Positions 45,485 to 57,545 of a stretch of DNA of 64,000 bases are shown here, piece after piece. A program made the position numbers and the translations under genes. The notes under the pieces were generated by a model, which searched no databases, was not told the DNA's origin, and saw only the letters and a program-made list of their open reading frames with translations. The stretch lies in the NCBI RefSeq assembly GCF_963676685.1, contig NC_092355.1:57447613-57511612 (forward strand). The letters are read 5' to 3'. Positions within the stretch are counted from its first letter, which is position 1. The number at the start of each line of letters is the position of its first letter. The DNA comes from Mytilus edulis (taxonomy: Eukaryota > Mollusca > Bivalvia > Mytilida > Mytilidae).

Positions 45485-45625
45485 GTTTTGATATATATAA
45501 TAAGGCCGTTATAGTTTTCGTTTGGATTGTTTCACATTTTTTATGTCGGGGCCTTTCATAGCCAACTATACGGTATGGGTTTTTGTCATTCTTGAAGGCC
45601 GAACGGGTGACTTTACGAATTGCTT
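45485..45625 (+). repeat. Dispersed repeat end, opposite orientation to the one at 16111
   Basis: Contains GGCCGTTATAGTTTTCGTTT, the GGGGCCTTTCATAGCCAACT block and TTGAAGGCCG. Its inverted counterpart flanks array 2 at 16111-16200. It resembles a repeat I recall as very frequent in mussels. 45626-46083 holds nothing further recognised. Confidence 0.6.
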
Positions 45626-46083
45626 AAATCCACTTCATTTGAACTCTGATGGATTGTAACCATACCGGACCTCCCTTGTTCTATATTATCTACCTGACTT
45701 TTGAACTTGTGTTTTCAATAACTTTCATCAAATATTTGTCACTGGACTTTAAAAATAATCAACCACCAGTCAATCAATTAATTTAATCACGTTATAAATC
45801 TATCTATCTTCTTATTTCCGTCACAACTTTGACTAGCACGTGCCGTTGCATGCGTGGCTTATTTACAATTTAAAAGAAATAAACTCTTCACTAATATAAC
45901 GTTACATTGGTGAACAGAAAAAATAAAATATATAACAGTGATTTAATTAAAAAAAAATTGTTACTATGTACATGTTATACAGTGTTTAGAATATTTGCGA
46001 AATAGCAGATATAGAAATCTGCTCTTTAAAGTCGTCAACTTTTGTACAAAGGATTGCTGAGGTTGGAAGTAGGTTCCATGGTA

Positions 46084-46686
46084 CTATAATTGTATGCGCA
46101 TAAAATGAGAATTTGTAAGAATCTTTACTGGTTTGAATTTGTTTATATAGTGATTGGTATGTTTATGTCTTGTTCTGCTGTCTGATTTAATGAGAAGATC
46201 TTTAGAGTATATTGCTAAATGGTGGTGTGTACTTTTATAGAAAACCACTAGTCTCGTCTGTATTCGTCTCAGTTCTAATGTAGACCACTGTAGGTGATCA
46301 AGCATATTTGAGACAGAGCTTGTATTGTGGTATCTATTACATGTATAGCGGGCAGCTCTTCGCTGGACCATCTCAATTTGATTGTTTTGATTTTTGTTGT
46401 AAGGGTCCAATCCACAAGAGCTGTACTCAAGCTTGGTTCTAACTACCGACATGTATGCCCTTTCTTTTATATGTTTGGATGATTCTTTTAGGTTACGTTT
46501 TAGAAAATTTAGTTGTCGATTTGCATTTGCTGTTCTATTATCTACATGTTTATTTCATTTGAGATCTGATTGGATGGTTATGCACAAATATTTTGTAGCT
46601 GTTTCAGTTTGAAGAATGTGACCATGAAGGATGTAGTCATGGTTGACTGGTGTCTTTTTTGTGTGATTCTTAGTATGGAGCATCTG
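46084..46686 (-). pseudogene. Non-LTR retrotransposon ORF2 C-terminus, decayed
   Basis: The minus-strand translation matches the tail of Jockey/CR1-type reverse transcriptases. It shows a LHGHILQTETATKYL thumb segment, then SVVRTKLEYSSCGLDPYN, MVQRRAARYTCNRYH, MLDHLQWSTLELRR and QTRLVVFYK. A TGA in place of Trp interrupts it near 46557 (in the DLK-stop-NKHV stretch), and the RT fingers and palm are absent. The ATG at 46452 is internal. It is a 5'-truncated dead copy, as is usual for target-primed retrotransposons. The exact clade is not resolved. Confidence 0.8.
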
Positions 46687-47429
46687 AATCTAAGTCCGAT
46701 GATTTTGAATATGAATATGATGGTCTGGTAAGAGCTGACAAAAATAGCAAGCTTAGCGACAGATCAATTGAAATCGGAATAATAAATCAGTAAAAAATCA
46801 TTCTGCCCCTCCCCTCCTCAGAATATCAAATAGTCATCTTCTTACTGTTATTGTCCGTGTAGTTTTTTTTATAATATTCATACAGCTTATCGTCCCTACA
46901 TGGATGTTCTACCTAGGCTGCCTTACCATGAAAACATTTATCACTCAGCTCACATTCTATTATATCTACATTCATAAATTTATTAATGCCATTTACACTT
47001 GTTATGTGCCTCTGTCGTCTTAACTATATATCTAAAAGGAAGAGGGAGAGGAGAGACAGAAGATATTCCCAATGCAAAGAAATACAAACAGAAATGAACC
47101 TCTTCTGGCTCACTACCGAAGAACCAAAAAACCACGCCCATCTATAGGAGAGTCACGTGGGTGGGGTTAACAGAATAGAGAATAATGGACAAAATATAAA
47201 GAATAGAGAAAAATGGACAAAAAAAAAAGAATATAGAATAATGAGGTGCTAAAATATAAAGAATAGCAAAACATGGGCAAAACGTAAGAAAAATTAAAGA
47301 ATATAGAAATGAAGGACCGGCTCATCCAACTTCTCAACCCTCCTATCATCGTGCATTTTATTTGGGCTTTTTTTTTTAAAGATCAGCTGTTCAATATTTA
47401 ATACTATGAATCAGTTAGTATACTAGACT
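46687..47429. other. No gene; AT-rich spacer with GAATAGAGAAT repeats
   Basis: No coding evidence. Between about 47170 and 47300 a diverged short repeat (GAATAGAGAAT / ATGGACAAAATATAAAGAAT) recurs three to four times. Confidence 0.5.
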
Positions 47430-47634
47430 CAGGGGTGGGTCCAGGATTTTTGAAACTGAGGGGGGGGGGGGGTATTTCCAAAAACGGAATTTATATACCG
47501 TCGAGCGGAGCGAGCCGATTTTTTTTTTGGACAACTTTATTGTAAAAAACATATAAATCGTGAGTAACATGAAAACTTTTTTTTGTTCAAAGGGGGGAGT
47601 GTACGACCTCTTCGTCAGCCTGGAACCGCCACTG
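47430..47634. mobile_element. Short TIR element (MITE), 205 bp, CAGnGGnGGnTCCAGG ends
   Basis: The left end CAGGGGTGGGTCCAGG and the inverted right end CAGTGGCGGTTCCAGG agree at 13 of 16 positions. Flanks AGACT and CGACT agree at 4 of 5, so a 5-bp duplication is possible but not exact. It contains a 13-G run (47460-47472). It resembles the element at 10842. No coding capacity. Confidence 0.6.
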
Positions 47635-47982
47635 CGACTGCAACCTTGTCGGATATATTTATCATGAGATTTTCCGGAGAAATAAGTCCTGAAACGAGTT
47701 GTACAATATATGCGCACCAGATTTCGCGCCCCCTGTCAAAAGTCTGTTTCCTGTAATTGTGAAAGAAATGGAAAAACAGACGATTTTGTTAAAATATACT
47801 CTAAGATATAACCAAAGAACACAGAAAAGTAAGTGAATATAAAAAGACTTCAATCGAAAAAAAGTTGGTTTTTCTAGAACATGTAGAACGACAGTCGACA
47901 TGTAAAAAAATATGAAATTATCAAAATTTATCGTTACCAGTATATAACGACCTATTTACTATGGTTATGAAAAGAAATAAAC

Positions 47983-49115
47983 CATGCGCGTAGCTACGTT
48001 TACGTCAAAACCCCCGGGCGTACACTTGAATTTGGTAAAAAAAAAATATTTTCATCTATAAAATAAAAATGAAAGAGACATTTCGGTCCAAACTTTCGTT
48101 GACGGTGCCAATAATATAACTATGTACATGTAGGTTCATTACGCGGTTAAAGTTTGAAAGTATCAATAACTTTGTCAAACATTCGTAAAATTTTACGGTA
48201 GCTGGACAAAAACTGTTTATGGTCAAACGAGTATGACTGTATGGAGAGCAAAGTGACGAATTTATATATGATGAGTTTTCCCGTATTTTATGAATAAAAG
48301 GAATTTCTTTTTGCATTTACAGGTTAAAGTTAAAATTTGTTACATTATCAATTACTTTTTTTAAACGTTCGTCGAATTTAATTAAACTTTCTTGATTTTT
48401 TTTTCATGGTTAATTTCTGAAACAACATTTTGTTCGTTCATTTTTTAGTTTTATACATGTACCATCAGGCGGTCGTATTTTTGTGCAATTTAAATCAGAC
48501 GATCTGGCCACCGTTTAATAACATATTGCACAGGTAGGCAAGCTTTCGAATACTTTCTTACATTGAAATTAGATTTATTTACGACTTCGACTGAGAGGGC
48601 ATGGTATATTAACAACACTTACATGTAGTACACAAATAAAATATTCTTTTTGAAGACAAAAACAGCTAGATAAACTAAATGGAACTATCTGTCACATTGA
48701 TATACGAGGGTCTGGATTGGGGGCAACAGGGAGTTTGGGGGGGGGGGGGGGGGGGTTCATCATTTCTATATTTCTTTGTTCTGTCATTCTTTTGGTCATT
48801 CTTATCTATTCAGTAAGCAATATGCTTATTCTTTAAATTATGTGTCCCTTTTGAATTTGCCACTGTACTATAAAAATTAAACCATTTATCAATTTTTATT
48901 AATATCTGATTGAAACCAAACACGGAAAAATATAAATATTTCAATTTATTTATGATAAATTGGATATGAGGGATAACAATCAATAGATCAGCTGAAATTA
49001 GTTATGTCACCATGATGGAGGTTGGGTGACATATTGTTATTGTGCGATTTTTTTTCCTTCAGGACCCTCATCGAGGTTCGGGCGTACACGTAAAAATGGC
49101 CTAGCTACGCCACTG
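47983..49115. mobile_element. TIR element, 1133 bp, GCGTAGCTA ends
   Basis: The left end CATGCGCGTAGCTA and the inverted right end CAGTGGCGTAGCTA agree at 11 of 14 positions; both continue into related GGGCGTACAC/GTGTACGCCC blocks. TAAAC flanks both ends (47978-47982 and 49116-49120). A 19-G run lies at 48737-48755. No transposase frame, so it is non-autonomous. Superfamily unassigned (CAG ends recall hAT, but the duplication is 5 bp). Confidence 0.5.
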
Positions 49116-49238
49116 TAAACTAGTTTTGTTTACATTTTCTAAAAATTTTAGAAAAGCCTGAACAATTTTATTTAGTTTTTCAAGTTTTTCAACGCTACAT
49201 GTATCAATCAAATTATCTTTTTCAAACTAACACTATAA

Positions 49239-50420
49239 GGCCTAAAAAAAATAATGTTGTGTTTCCGATCACCCCTTGAAATTTTGAAGGTAGGTAGAGA
49301 TTTGTTTTTTTTTTGTTTTTTTTTTTATTATAATATTATGAAATAAGCTTAAGTTATACATGTATAAAACTCAATTTCCAGTTACCAGACAAAAGTTTGG
49401 CATTTAATAGAAAGAGATTGATTACCCACTTTAAAAATCTCCCTGAGATAACTTTTAGTTTACCCCTTTTAAAATCCCCCTGAAATAACTTTTAGTTTAC
49501 CCCCATTAAAATACCCCTGAAAAAAAACTAAGTCCAAACCTAAAAAAAATTTGGGCAGCACTTCCCCTAGGAAATTAGCTTTTTGAACCCAATTCCCCTA
49601 TTTCAGGACCAAAAACTTGGGATTGTCAGAGAAAGAACTTGAGAAGATGTGGGGCAGATTCATTTATAGGAACATGAACCAAACATTATCCCAAACCTAC
49701 AGAAAGACAAATATATTATATATACACTGTACCTGGCAGGACACTTTCTTTTGGCAAAGCATCTGTGGCTTTTCATCAGAATGTCTAAAGCGTTGATTGG
49801 CTGACCAGTTTCAGATGGATTAATATCAGGTTCATTTTGAAGAAGGGTCTGGCATGAAAATTTGATAAATTTAATTCTAAAAGATTACATTGTTCCAACA
49901 GTTGTGTTATTGTCATCAATCTCGGTCCAGTCATTTTTGCCGGTGGCCGAGCACAAAATTTGTGTTGTGTATTTTTTTTCATCGATGTTAGACATTGGAT
50001 GAATTTCATGGCTAATGTCAAAAAAGGTGTTACTTTCTGTAAAATTTAGAAATATTTTTTTCTCCGCGAAATGGTCACACTTTCCGCGTTGAGCATTGAA
50101 TAGGACGCGTTGTGTTGCCATGTTCAAACACTGACAAACAAAAATAACTACTGCGCATGCTCCCGCATATATAATTAGCCAAGAAAATTCCACTTTCCAG
50201 TACATTCTAAAAATAAGCCTCAAGTTTAAAATTAGCGTTGTCTTCTTTTGGGGCGATAAAAAGATCGAGGGACTTAGATTTTTTATTTTCTTTCAGAAAA
50301 AAACGGTCGGTAGGTAAACAAATTATTTTTTTTCCCACATCAGCTTTAAAAACTTTTGAGTCGGGGGGTCTGAAGGACGGTCGGTCGGGTGACCGGAAAC
50401 ACAACATTTTTTTTTAGGCC
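49239..50420. mobile_element. TIR element, 1182 bp, GGCCTAAA ends with TAA duplication
   Basis: Inverted ends of about 33 bp: left GGCCTAAAAAAAATAATG then TTGTGTTTCCGATCACCC; right inverted GGCCTAAAAAAAAATG then TTGTGTTTCCGGTCACCC. TAA flanks both sides (49236-49238, 50421-50423), as for PIF/Harbinger elements. The interior has only short minus-strand frames without recognisable domains, so it is probably non-autonomous. Confidence 0.65.
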
Positions 50421-50423
50421 TAA

Positions 50424-51151
50424 GGTATGGGGAAAATCTGGATTCAGAATATTTTTTTTTGTCATCTGCTTGAACAGAATGTTTTTTTTTTCATTAAGTA
50501 AGGGATCTAGGAAAAAAAACATAAGCCCCCCCCCCTTTTGAAGTTAAATGGTTGTTCCACACACACAAAAAATAAATAAAAAAATAAATAGCCAAATGAT
50601 GAAAAGAAAATATGAAATGACAAATGTACCCATACAAGAGACAGATTATTTGGTCTTAACTTCAATAAGACAGAAACCCAAAAGCAAAACAACCAAAAGA
50701 CATGTGAAGGGCAATTTTGCAATGTATTTTGAATGATAGCCAGTATACATGGTATAGATATATAGATCCATGACATTTTATAAGTTTTAAAACAAGTGAA
50801 GAAATGACTACTTAATACATGTATTTATAATAAATGATTAAGTGTTCCTTTTATCTATTAAATTGCCAACAAATTAATACATTGTAATAATTTGTATATA
50901 CTTTTGATTAGCAAGATGTTGGTGTTTTCTACAAATTGTGCAAAGATTAAATTTATTTCAGAAGTTTCTTTACCATGTTTACTGGAGAGCCAAGGGCAGG
51001 GGAAATCTGTTAAGCATGTTAAGCATGACTTTTCAAATTCTCGTTCGTCCTGAATATGCATGAAATATTTGCCACTGGATGTTAGACAACCAACAATCAA
51101 TCAATCAATCAAATTCTCGTTTTCATTTTTTCATATTCTCTGTATTTTCTC
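50424..51151. other. No gene recognised
   Basis: AT-rich sequence with a C10 run at 50526-50535 and (CAAT)n near 51087-51110. Frames shorter than 90 codons lack recognisable domains. Confidence 0.5.
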
Positions 51152-51738
51152 CAGGCCTCGACAATAACGCTTGTCCGGTACCAGAGGTAAAAAAGGTCGG
51201 ACAAGTAAAAGCTATACCAAGCTTGTCCGATGGGACAAGTACATGTAGAATCATTCTGCAGAAAATAAATGTTAATCCAACTTTGATGAACAAAGTATAA
51301 TTATCAACAAAAAAACAAGAAAAGAAGATTGGTTTGACATCTTTCCTTTTTAAACTGAAACTAATTGAAACTTTTTATTTCTCAAGACCCCTCTGACAGA
51401 CTTGCAATCGACAATTTAAAACTGGTTCTTTGAAATTGTCAAGTACTTTTAACAGGTAAAAAGCACACTTTTCTCGGAAACCAGTCTTACCGATCCCATT
51501 CAACCATGCACTTTTTAGATAAGGTAACTTTAAAAGACAGTTCGTTACCAGCTCGGAAATGATTCGGCTCCAAGTTTAATAGACAGTTGGGCACCGTAGG
51601 AGACATATTTCATAGACATGATTAATAGACAGTTTGGCAAGGCAGTAGACATTTCTGGACCAAGACAAATCAGAACCTCTTTTCCTACCTTATTTTGTTG
51701 CTTTATAATAATTAATACCATTGTCCATACCGTATTTT

Positions 51739-53045
51739 TAGCTCACCTGTCCCGAAGGGACAAGTGAGCTTATGCCATCACTTGGCGTCCGTCGTCGTCT
51801 GTCGTCGTCTGTCATCGTAAACTATTTCAAGAATCTTCTCCTCTGAAACTACTGGGCCAAATACTTTCAAACTTTAACTGAATGTTCCTTAGGGTATCTA
51901 ATTTATAAATTGTATCCGAAGTTTTGATCTATCAACAAACATGGTCGCCATTGCTATAAATAGAACATAGGGGTCAAATGCAGTTTTTGGCTTATAACTC
52001 AAAAACCAAAGCATTTAGAGCAAATCTGACATGGGGTAATATTGTTTATCAGGTCAAGATCTATCTGCCCTGAAATTTTCAGATGAATCAGACAAAACCC
52101 GTTGTTGGGTTGCTGCCCCTGAATTGGTAATTTTAAGGAAATTTTGCTGTTTTTGGTTATTATCTTGAATATAGATAGAGATAAACTGTAAACAGGAATA
52201 ATGTTCAGCAAAGTAAGATTTACAAATAATTCAACATGACGGAAATGGTCAGTTGACCCCTTTAGGAGTTATTGCCCTTTATAGTCAATTTTTAACCATT
52301 TTTCGTAAATCTTAGTAATCTTCTTCTCTGAAACTACTAGTCCCAAATTAATCCAAACTTGGCCACAATCATTTTTGGGGTGTTTTGTTTAAAAAATGTG
52401 TCAGGTGACCAGTCCAACAAACCAAGATGGCCGCCATGGCTAAAAATAGAACATAGGGGTAAAATGCAGTTTTGTTTATCAGGTCAAGATCTATCTGCCC
52501 TGAAATTTTCAGATGAATCAGACAACCTGTTGTTGGGTTGCTGCCCCTGAATTGACAATTTCAAGGAAATTTTGCTGTTTTTGTTTATTATCTTGAATAT
52601 AATTATAGATAGAAATAAACTGTAAACAGCAATAATGTTCAGCAAAGTAAGATCTTCAATTAAGTCAAATTGACCAAAATTGTCAATTGACCACTTAAGG
52701 AGTTAATGCCCTTTAAAGACTTTTTTCACAATTTGTTCATCATGTTGACTTACTTTAAAAAATCTTCTCCTTTGAAACTGCTGTATCAATTTCAGCCAAA
52801 CTTAGGCTAAATGAGTTTCAGAGTATCTAGTATAAATTTTATATTTTATTTCCTTGTATGTCAAGAAACATAGCTCCTATGGCTAAAATAGAACATAGGA
52901 GAAAATGATTATTTTTTTTGGCTTTTGAAGAAAATAGGACGATCCAAAAAACATTTAAATAAATTGAAAAGCCAAAATAATCATTGATGAGAGATTTAAC
53001 CAAAAGAATTAAGGTGAGCGATTCAGGCTCTTGAGAGCCTCATGT
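51739..53045 (+). repeat. Dispersed element with hairpin ends and ~450-490-bp internal repeats, nested
   Basis: It begins with the hairpin AGCTCACCTGTCCC/GGGACAAGTGAGCT and a (CGTCGTCTGT)-like run, and ends with AAGGTGAGC and the hairpin GGCTCTTGAGAGCC. GCTCACCT and AGGTGAGC make inverted ends. Inside, a segment starting CTTCTCCTCTGAAACTACT recurs near 51835, 52321 and 52760. A 5'-truncated second copy lies at 59205-59955. No coding capacity seen; class unknown. Confidence 0.65.
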
Positions 53046-53126
53046 TTAAATAAGAATGAGGAAATTATTTACCTTAAAAATCATCAAATCATGTTTGATC
53101 TTTATGTAGAAAAACCAATACTTGCA

Positions 53127-53205
53127 ATGCAGTGACCTAAAGTTGTTAATTTCTGTGTCATTTGGTCTTTTGTCTCATTGACAATCATACCTCATATTCT
53201 TTTTA
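53127..53205 (-). repeat. Single copy of the dispersed motif behind arrays 1-3
   Basis: Read inverted, it gives the order TATGAGGTATGATTGTCAATGAGACAA then GACCAAATGACACAGAAATT in shortened form (each cited in part: GGTATGATTG, AATGAGACAA, GACCAAATGACACAG). These match landmarks of array 1 and array 2 units. It is a likely unexpanded relative of the array progenitor. Confidence 0.55.
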
Positions 53206-53904
53206 TTGATTGCATTTGAATAAACTTTTTTCAACTTTAAAAAAAATAGGATAAAAATCCAATGAGTGTACAATCAGATGGTGCCTCATGTGCAAAGTAC
53301 ATGTATGACATGTACAGGAAAGTACAGGAAAGTTTCCTTAAATGATATATAGATATAGAAATGCCCAGTGACCCCCCTTATATTATTAAACACTGTGCTT
53401 GTTGTATTCTTGTACTTGTCTTAATAAATATTTTTTGGTTTGGTTGTTTTTTTTTTTTTGTTTTTTTTTATAACATTGTGTCTTAATCATATTGAATCAC
53501 TTGTAATCATTTGTATGTAATTAATGTTGATTGTTCTGCTCCTTGTGGGCGCTTTGATTAGCAATAAAATATATTTGAAATTTGTATGATGAGACTTTAG
53601 CATTGATAAAAACTAGAACCTACATGTAAGTCCTGTGACACAACTAAATTCAGTTGTTCATGGCTCATATCTTTTTAAAAGTATTTCAAAGGATATAAAT
53701 CAAATTCTGTTCAATTTTTTTTTAATTCATTTATTTGTTCCTTGAATCAACTTGAAATGCAAGAAAGGTTAATATTAAGATTTTTTTTGCGCAAGTTACA
53801 ATTTCATTCGGACAAGTAAGTTTTGGTATACGTACAATGTATGTACTTGTCCTACTGGACAAGTTGAAAAAAAAGTTATTGTAGAGGCCTGTTCTCCCTC
53901 TCCG

Positions 53905-54340
53905 TTTTTATACACCCGCCGTAGCAGAGGGGCATTATGCTTTACCCTTGTCCGTCCATACGTATGTACATGTACGTCCCAGTGTTGGTTTCCATTCTCT
54001 AACTTAAGTTTGCCTCAACCAAATGTTATGAAACTGATACATAATGCTTATTACCTCAAAATACAGATCTAGTTTTATGGCGGTGTCACTTTTACTGTTC
54101 TAGAGTTATGCCCCTTTACAAAAGGAAAAATTGCTGATTTTTTCGTTTCTGTTCTCTTACTTAAGGTTGCCTGAACCAAATGTTATGAAACTTATACACA
54201 ATATATACTTATTACTGCAAAACTCAGATCAATTACAAATTGGGGTAGCGTCACTTTTATCATTCTTCAGTTATGTGTGTTACATGTTTATATGATACAT
54301 GTATATGCAAGCGGGGGGCATCACATTCCCCATTTATTTG
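53905..54340 (+). repeat. Dispersed repeat beginning TATACACCCGCCG
   Basis: It starts TTTATACACCCGCCGTAGCA, continues with TTGTCCGTCC and two diverged ~135-bp blocks marked by AACCAAATGTTATGAAACT (near 54018 and 54173). No coding capacity. Resembles other CCGTCC-containing bivalve repeats. Confidence 0.6.
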
Positions 54341-54744
54341 TATTACCTAGACTCCTCATGCATGCATGTAAGTATTTTGAACTATTTTCATCTTTTTGAC
54401 TTAATAACCCGTTCTAGGTGTTTTATCAGAGAAAAATGTATAAATTTATCAATCTGGATAGAACTCAATTCTTGAAAAATTAGAATGTCACTTCTGTAAG
54501 ATGGTAGATCAGTCTGCGCCAAAAACTTTTTCATCTACTAATCCTGAAACTAAATATCAAAACTTGTCCCAATATGACTATATAAAATTTTGAAAATTTA
54601 CACTAGTCCGAATCAACATTTACATGATTTACTAGTCTGTGGCATCGGACTAGTAACTATCAGTGCAGACTGGCAGATAAATCTTTTTTGGTGATCCCAG
54701 TTAAATTGATGTAATGTTTATGAGACTTGGGTTTGCATACTTGT
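54341..54744. other. No gene; ACTAGTCCGA motifs near 54600-54655
   Basis: Several CTAGTCCGA / CGGACTAGT words occur near 54602-54650, recalling subterminal motifs of a transposon end, but no partner end was found. Nothing else recognised. Confidence 0.35.
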
Positions 54745-55950
54745 TTTTATACGCCTGTTTACGGGACGTATTATGGTATACCGTTGTCCGTCTGTCCGTC
54801 CGTCGTCAACATGTCGGACATTAACTCAAAAAAGCTTTAACCAATTTGCATAAAACTTGGGTGAATTGTTTATATCTATTGATGTGAGCTCCCTTTTGTT
54901 TTTATACGCGCGTCAAAATTTTGACGGGACGTATTATGGTATACAAATGTCCGGTGTCCGTCCTTCTGTCCGTCTGTCTGTCCGTCGGTCTGTCCAGCGT
55001 AAACATGTCGCACCGTAACTTGAGAACGACTTATCTAAATTGCATGAAACTTAAAAGAGTTGTTTTTTTATGATGGTCAAATGATCTGTATACTTTTTGG
55101 TGAAAATAAGATTTAAACTTTTTGAGTTACGGCACTTTGTAACTAAAACAGGGGGGTGTCTTTTTTCACATGTCGCACCGTATCTCAAAAACGATTCTTT
55201 ATTATTGCTTAAAACTTTACACACTTCTTAGTTATATTAATCTTAATATCTGTATACTTTTTGGTGATGATTTAAAATTACATTTTTGAGTTATTGAGTA
55301 TTTTGTAAAAAAGGGTGAGGGTTTTTTACATGTCGTGCCGTATCTCAAAAACGATTTATGATTATTGCTTAAAACTTTACACACTTCTTTGTTATATTAA
55401 TCTAAAGATCTGTATACTTTTTGGTGATGATTCAAAATTTCATTTTTGAGTTTTTGAGTATTTTGTAAAAAAGGGGAGTTTTTTTTTACATGTGCCGTAT
55501 CTCAAAAACGATTTATGATTATTGCTTAAAACTTTACACACTTCTTTGTTATATTAATCTAAAGATCTGTATACTTTTTGGTGATGACTCAAAATTTTAT
55601 TTTTGAGTTATTGAGTATTTTGTAAAAAAGGGGAGTTTTTTTTTTTACATGTCGCGCCGTATCTCAAAAACAATTTATGATTATTGCTTGAAACTATACA
55701 CACTTCTTTGTTATATTAATCTAAAGATCTGTATACTTTTTTGGTTTGATTCAAAATTTTATTTTAGTGATATTTGTAAAAAAAAAAACAGGGTGGGGGG
55801 GGGGGGGGGGGTTTCACATGTCCCGCCGTGTCTCAAAAGCAATAAATGGTAATTGCTTAAAACTTTCTCAGAAACTATTTATGATTATTGCATAAAACTT
55901 CCACACAAGACGTCGGGCGTATCATGCGCTCATGGCGCAGCTGTTTATTT
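54745..55950 (+). repeat. Dispersed element(s) with TATACGC...GACGTATTATGG start and ~160-bp tandem repeats
   Basis: Two successive starts occur near 54748 and 54900, the second with a hairpin GTCAAAATTTTGAC, each followed by a CCGTC/TGTC microsatellite. A unit marked by ACATGTCGCACCGTATCTCA then recurs at 55003, 55168, 55328, 55488, 55647 and 55816 (spacings 165, 160, 160, 159, 169). The end near 55915-55945 reads TCATGCGCTCATGGCGCAGC. A 17-G run lies at 55795-55811. No gene. Confidence 0.75.
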
Positions 55951-57350
55951 ATAAATTTCAGATTTTACGTTTCCGAGTTATGGGGTTTTATTCATTAAAA
56001 AAGGGTGATTTTCCAGTTTTCAGTCAATAACTCAAGAATGCATATATATATAAGCCTTAGCACATCTCATTTACATTGAGAATATTTGGCCCTGTAACTT
56101 GTGTTAATCTTCTTGACTTGACACAAACACATGTCTAATGTGTTTACAAATGGGGCAACTATTTTATTTTAGAATTGAAACTGGGACTAGATTTCTTACT
56201 TTTCAACACAAAAAAAATATTATTTAGATACTCTTTTTTTTTTAGGTCTAAAACATAGTGAATGCTGAAGAAAAGAGTACAGAAATATAAAAACAATAAT
56301 GTCCTCTTAGACATGTTAGATATATATATATGTGGCCTACATAGATCTGTTATATAGAAAGAAGGAAAGTGATTCAGGTAAATTGTGCAGTTAATTCAGA
56401 ATATTATGAAACTTTAAAATTATATAAACAGTATTTATTTACATAAATAAATATATACATATTAGCTATAATAGGTTTTTTTGTCTAGCATAAAGCAATT
56501 ATTACATTATTTCATATCCATGTTGTTGAAATATTCATACACTGTAGCTGTAAACTCATAGTAGAGAAACTGTAAACAATGGTAAATGTGATGAATTACT
56601 AAATGTAGTTTATCAGGCAATAGACAAAAATCATATTAAATGTGTTGAGTACATTCACTACAAACTAACAGCTCAGAGTCTGAAAAGTCCATTTTTTTGC
56701 TCAACCAGTAATGTTGAGTACAGATTTTAATTGTCATACTTGCCCAAACTTTCAGTGTTTGACCTCTGCGGTCGTATAAAGTTAAGGTGACTTGTGTTTA
56801 AATGTGTCGATCTCTCTGAAATTGTACTGCAAGGTATCATAACAGGCAGGAATTGAGTTTGGGGGTAATTACTCCAAGGGGGGTTAAAAGAAAAAAAATT
56901 GGGGGGGGGGGGTGTTTTTCTTAATAATTTTTGTGTTTTTATACTGATATGGCAGGAGATACACACCAAACAGGATGTGTAAATTATTATATTAAGTATT
57001 GTGCAATTGCATAGGACACAAAATGACTTCATGCTATAATGAATATGTCCTAAAAACTTTTCCACTAATTAGCTTTGTATGGTACATGTACCTTTTCTTT
57101 TTTAATTCATGACAGGGACATAAAAATTCAGGGAAATATTTATATAAACGTGAAACAAACTGAAATTGAGCTACATGTATTTTTTTATATTTTCAGTTTG
57201 AAGATCTACCATTAGTATTTATTGATTCAAGGTCCAGTCAAGTTATTACTATCTATAGGTCAGTGAACATTACATTGGTATTGTATTGGAACAATTAATG
57301 ATTTTTTTATCAAATGAAAATCAGAAATATATTGAAATTGTAAATGTAAA
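55951..57350. other. No gene recognised
   Basis: AT-rich sequence with a 12-G run at 56901-56912. The 112-codon minus-strand frame at 56727-57065 crosses that run and has no domain I recognise, so it is not annotated. Confidence 0.5.
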
Positions 57351-57545
57351 TTAAAGGGGAGATAATCCAGAGCTATAGGATATATTCTAAATAGTACTAG
57401 ACCAGTGTTTGTATTAAAGGGGAGATAATTCAGAGCTGTAGGATTCATTCTAAATAGCATTAGACCAGTGTTTGTATTAAAGGGGAGATAATACAGAGCT
57501 ATAGGATTCATTCTAAATAGCATTAGACCAGTGCTTTTTATTAAT
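57351..57545 (+). repeat. 63-bp tandem repeat, three copies
   Basis: Units start TTAAAGGGGAGATAAT at 57351, 57414 and 57477 (period exactly 63). The 104-codon minus-strand frame across them exists because 63 is a multiple of three. No gene evidence. Confidence 0.88.

Larger units (their letters stand above)
51152..53891. mobile_element. TIR element, 2740 bp, CAGGCCTC ends with subterminal CTTGTCC motifs
   Basis: The left end CAGGCCTCGACAATAAC and inverted right end CAGGCCTCTACAATAAC match at 16 of 17 positions. TTCTC flanks both sides (51147-51151 and 53892-53896). CTTGTCC or its complement occurs about four times within the first 90 bp and three times within the last 90 bp, as expected for transposase-binding subterminal repeats. 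The interior is occupied by other repeats and no transposase is seen. Related to hAT by its CAGG ends (inference). Confidence 0.7.

Noticed and set aside
50424-51151. Possible host exon with several short frames
   Set aside because: No conserved motif or splice-consistent structure could be seen; frames are shorter than 90 codons in AT-rich DNA.
56727-57065. 112-codon minus-strand frame
   Set aside because: Crosses a poly-G run and has no recognisable feature.
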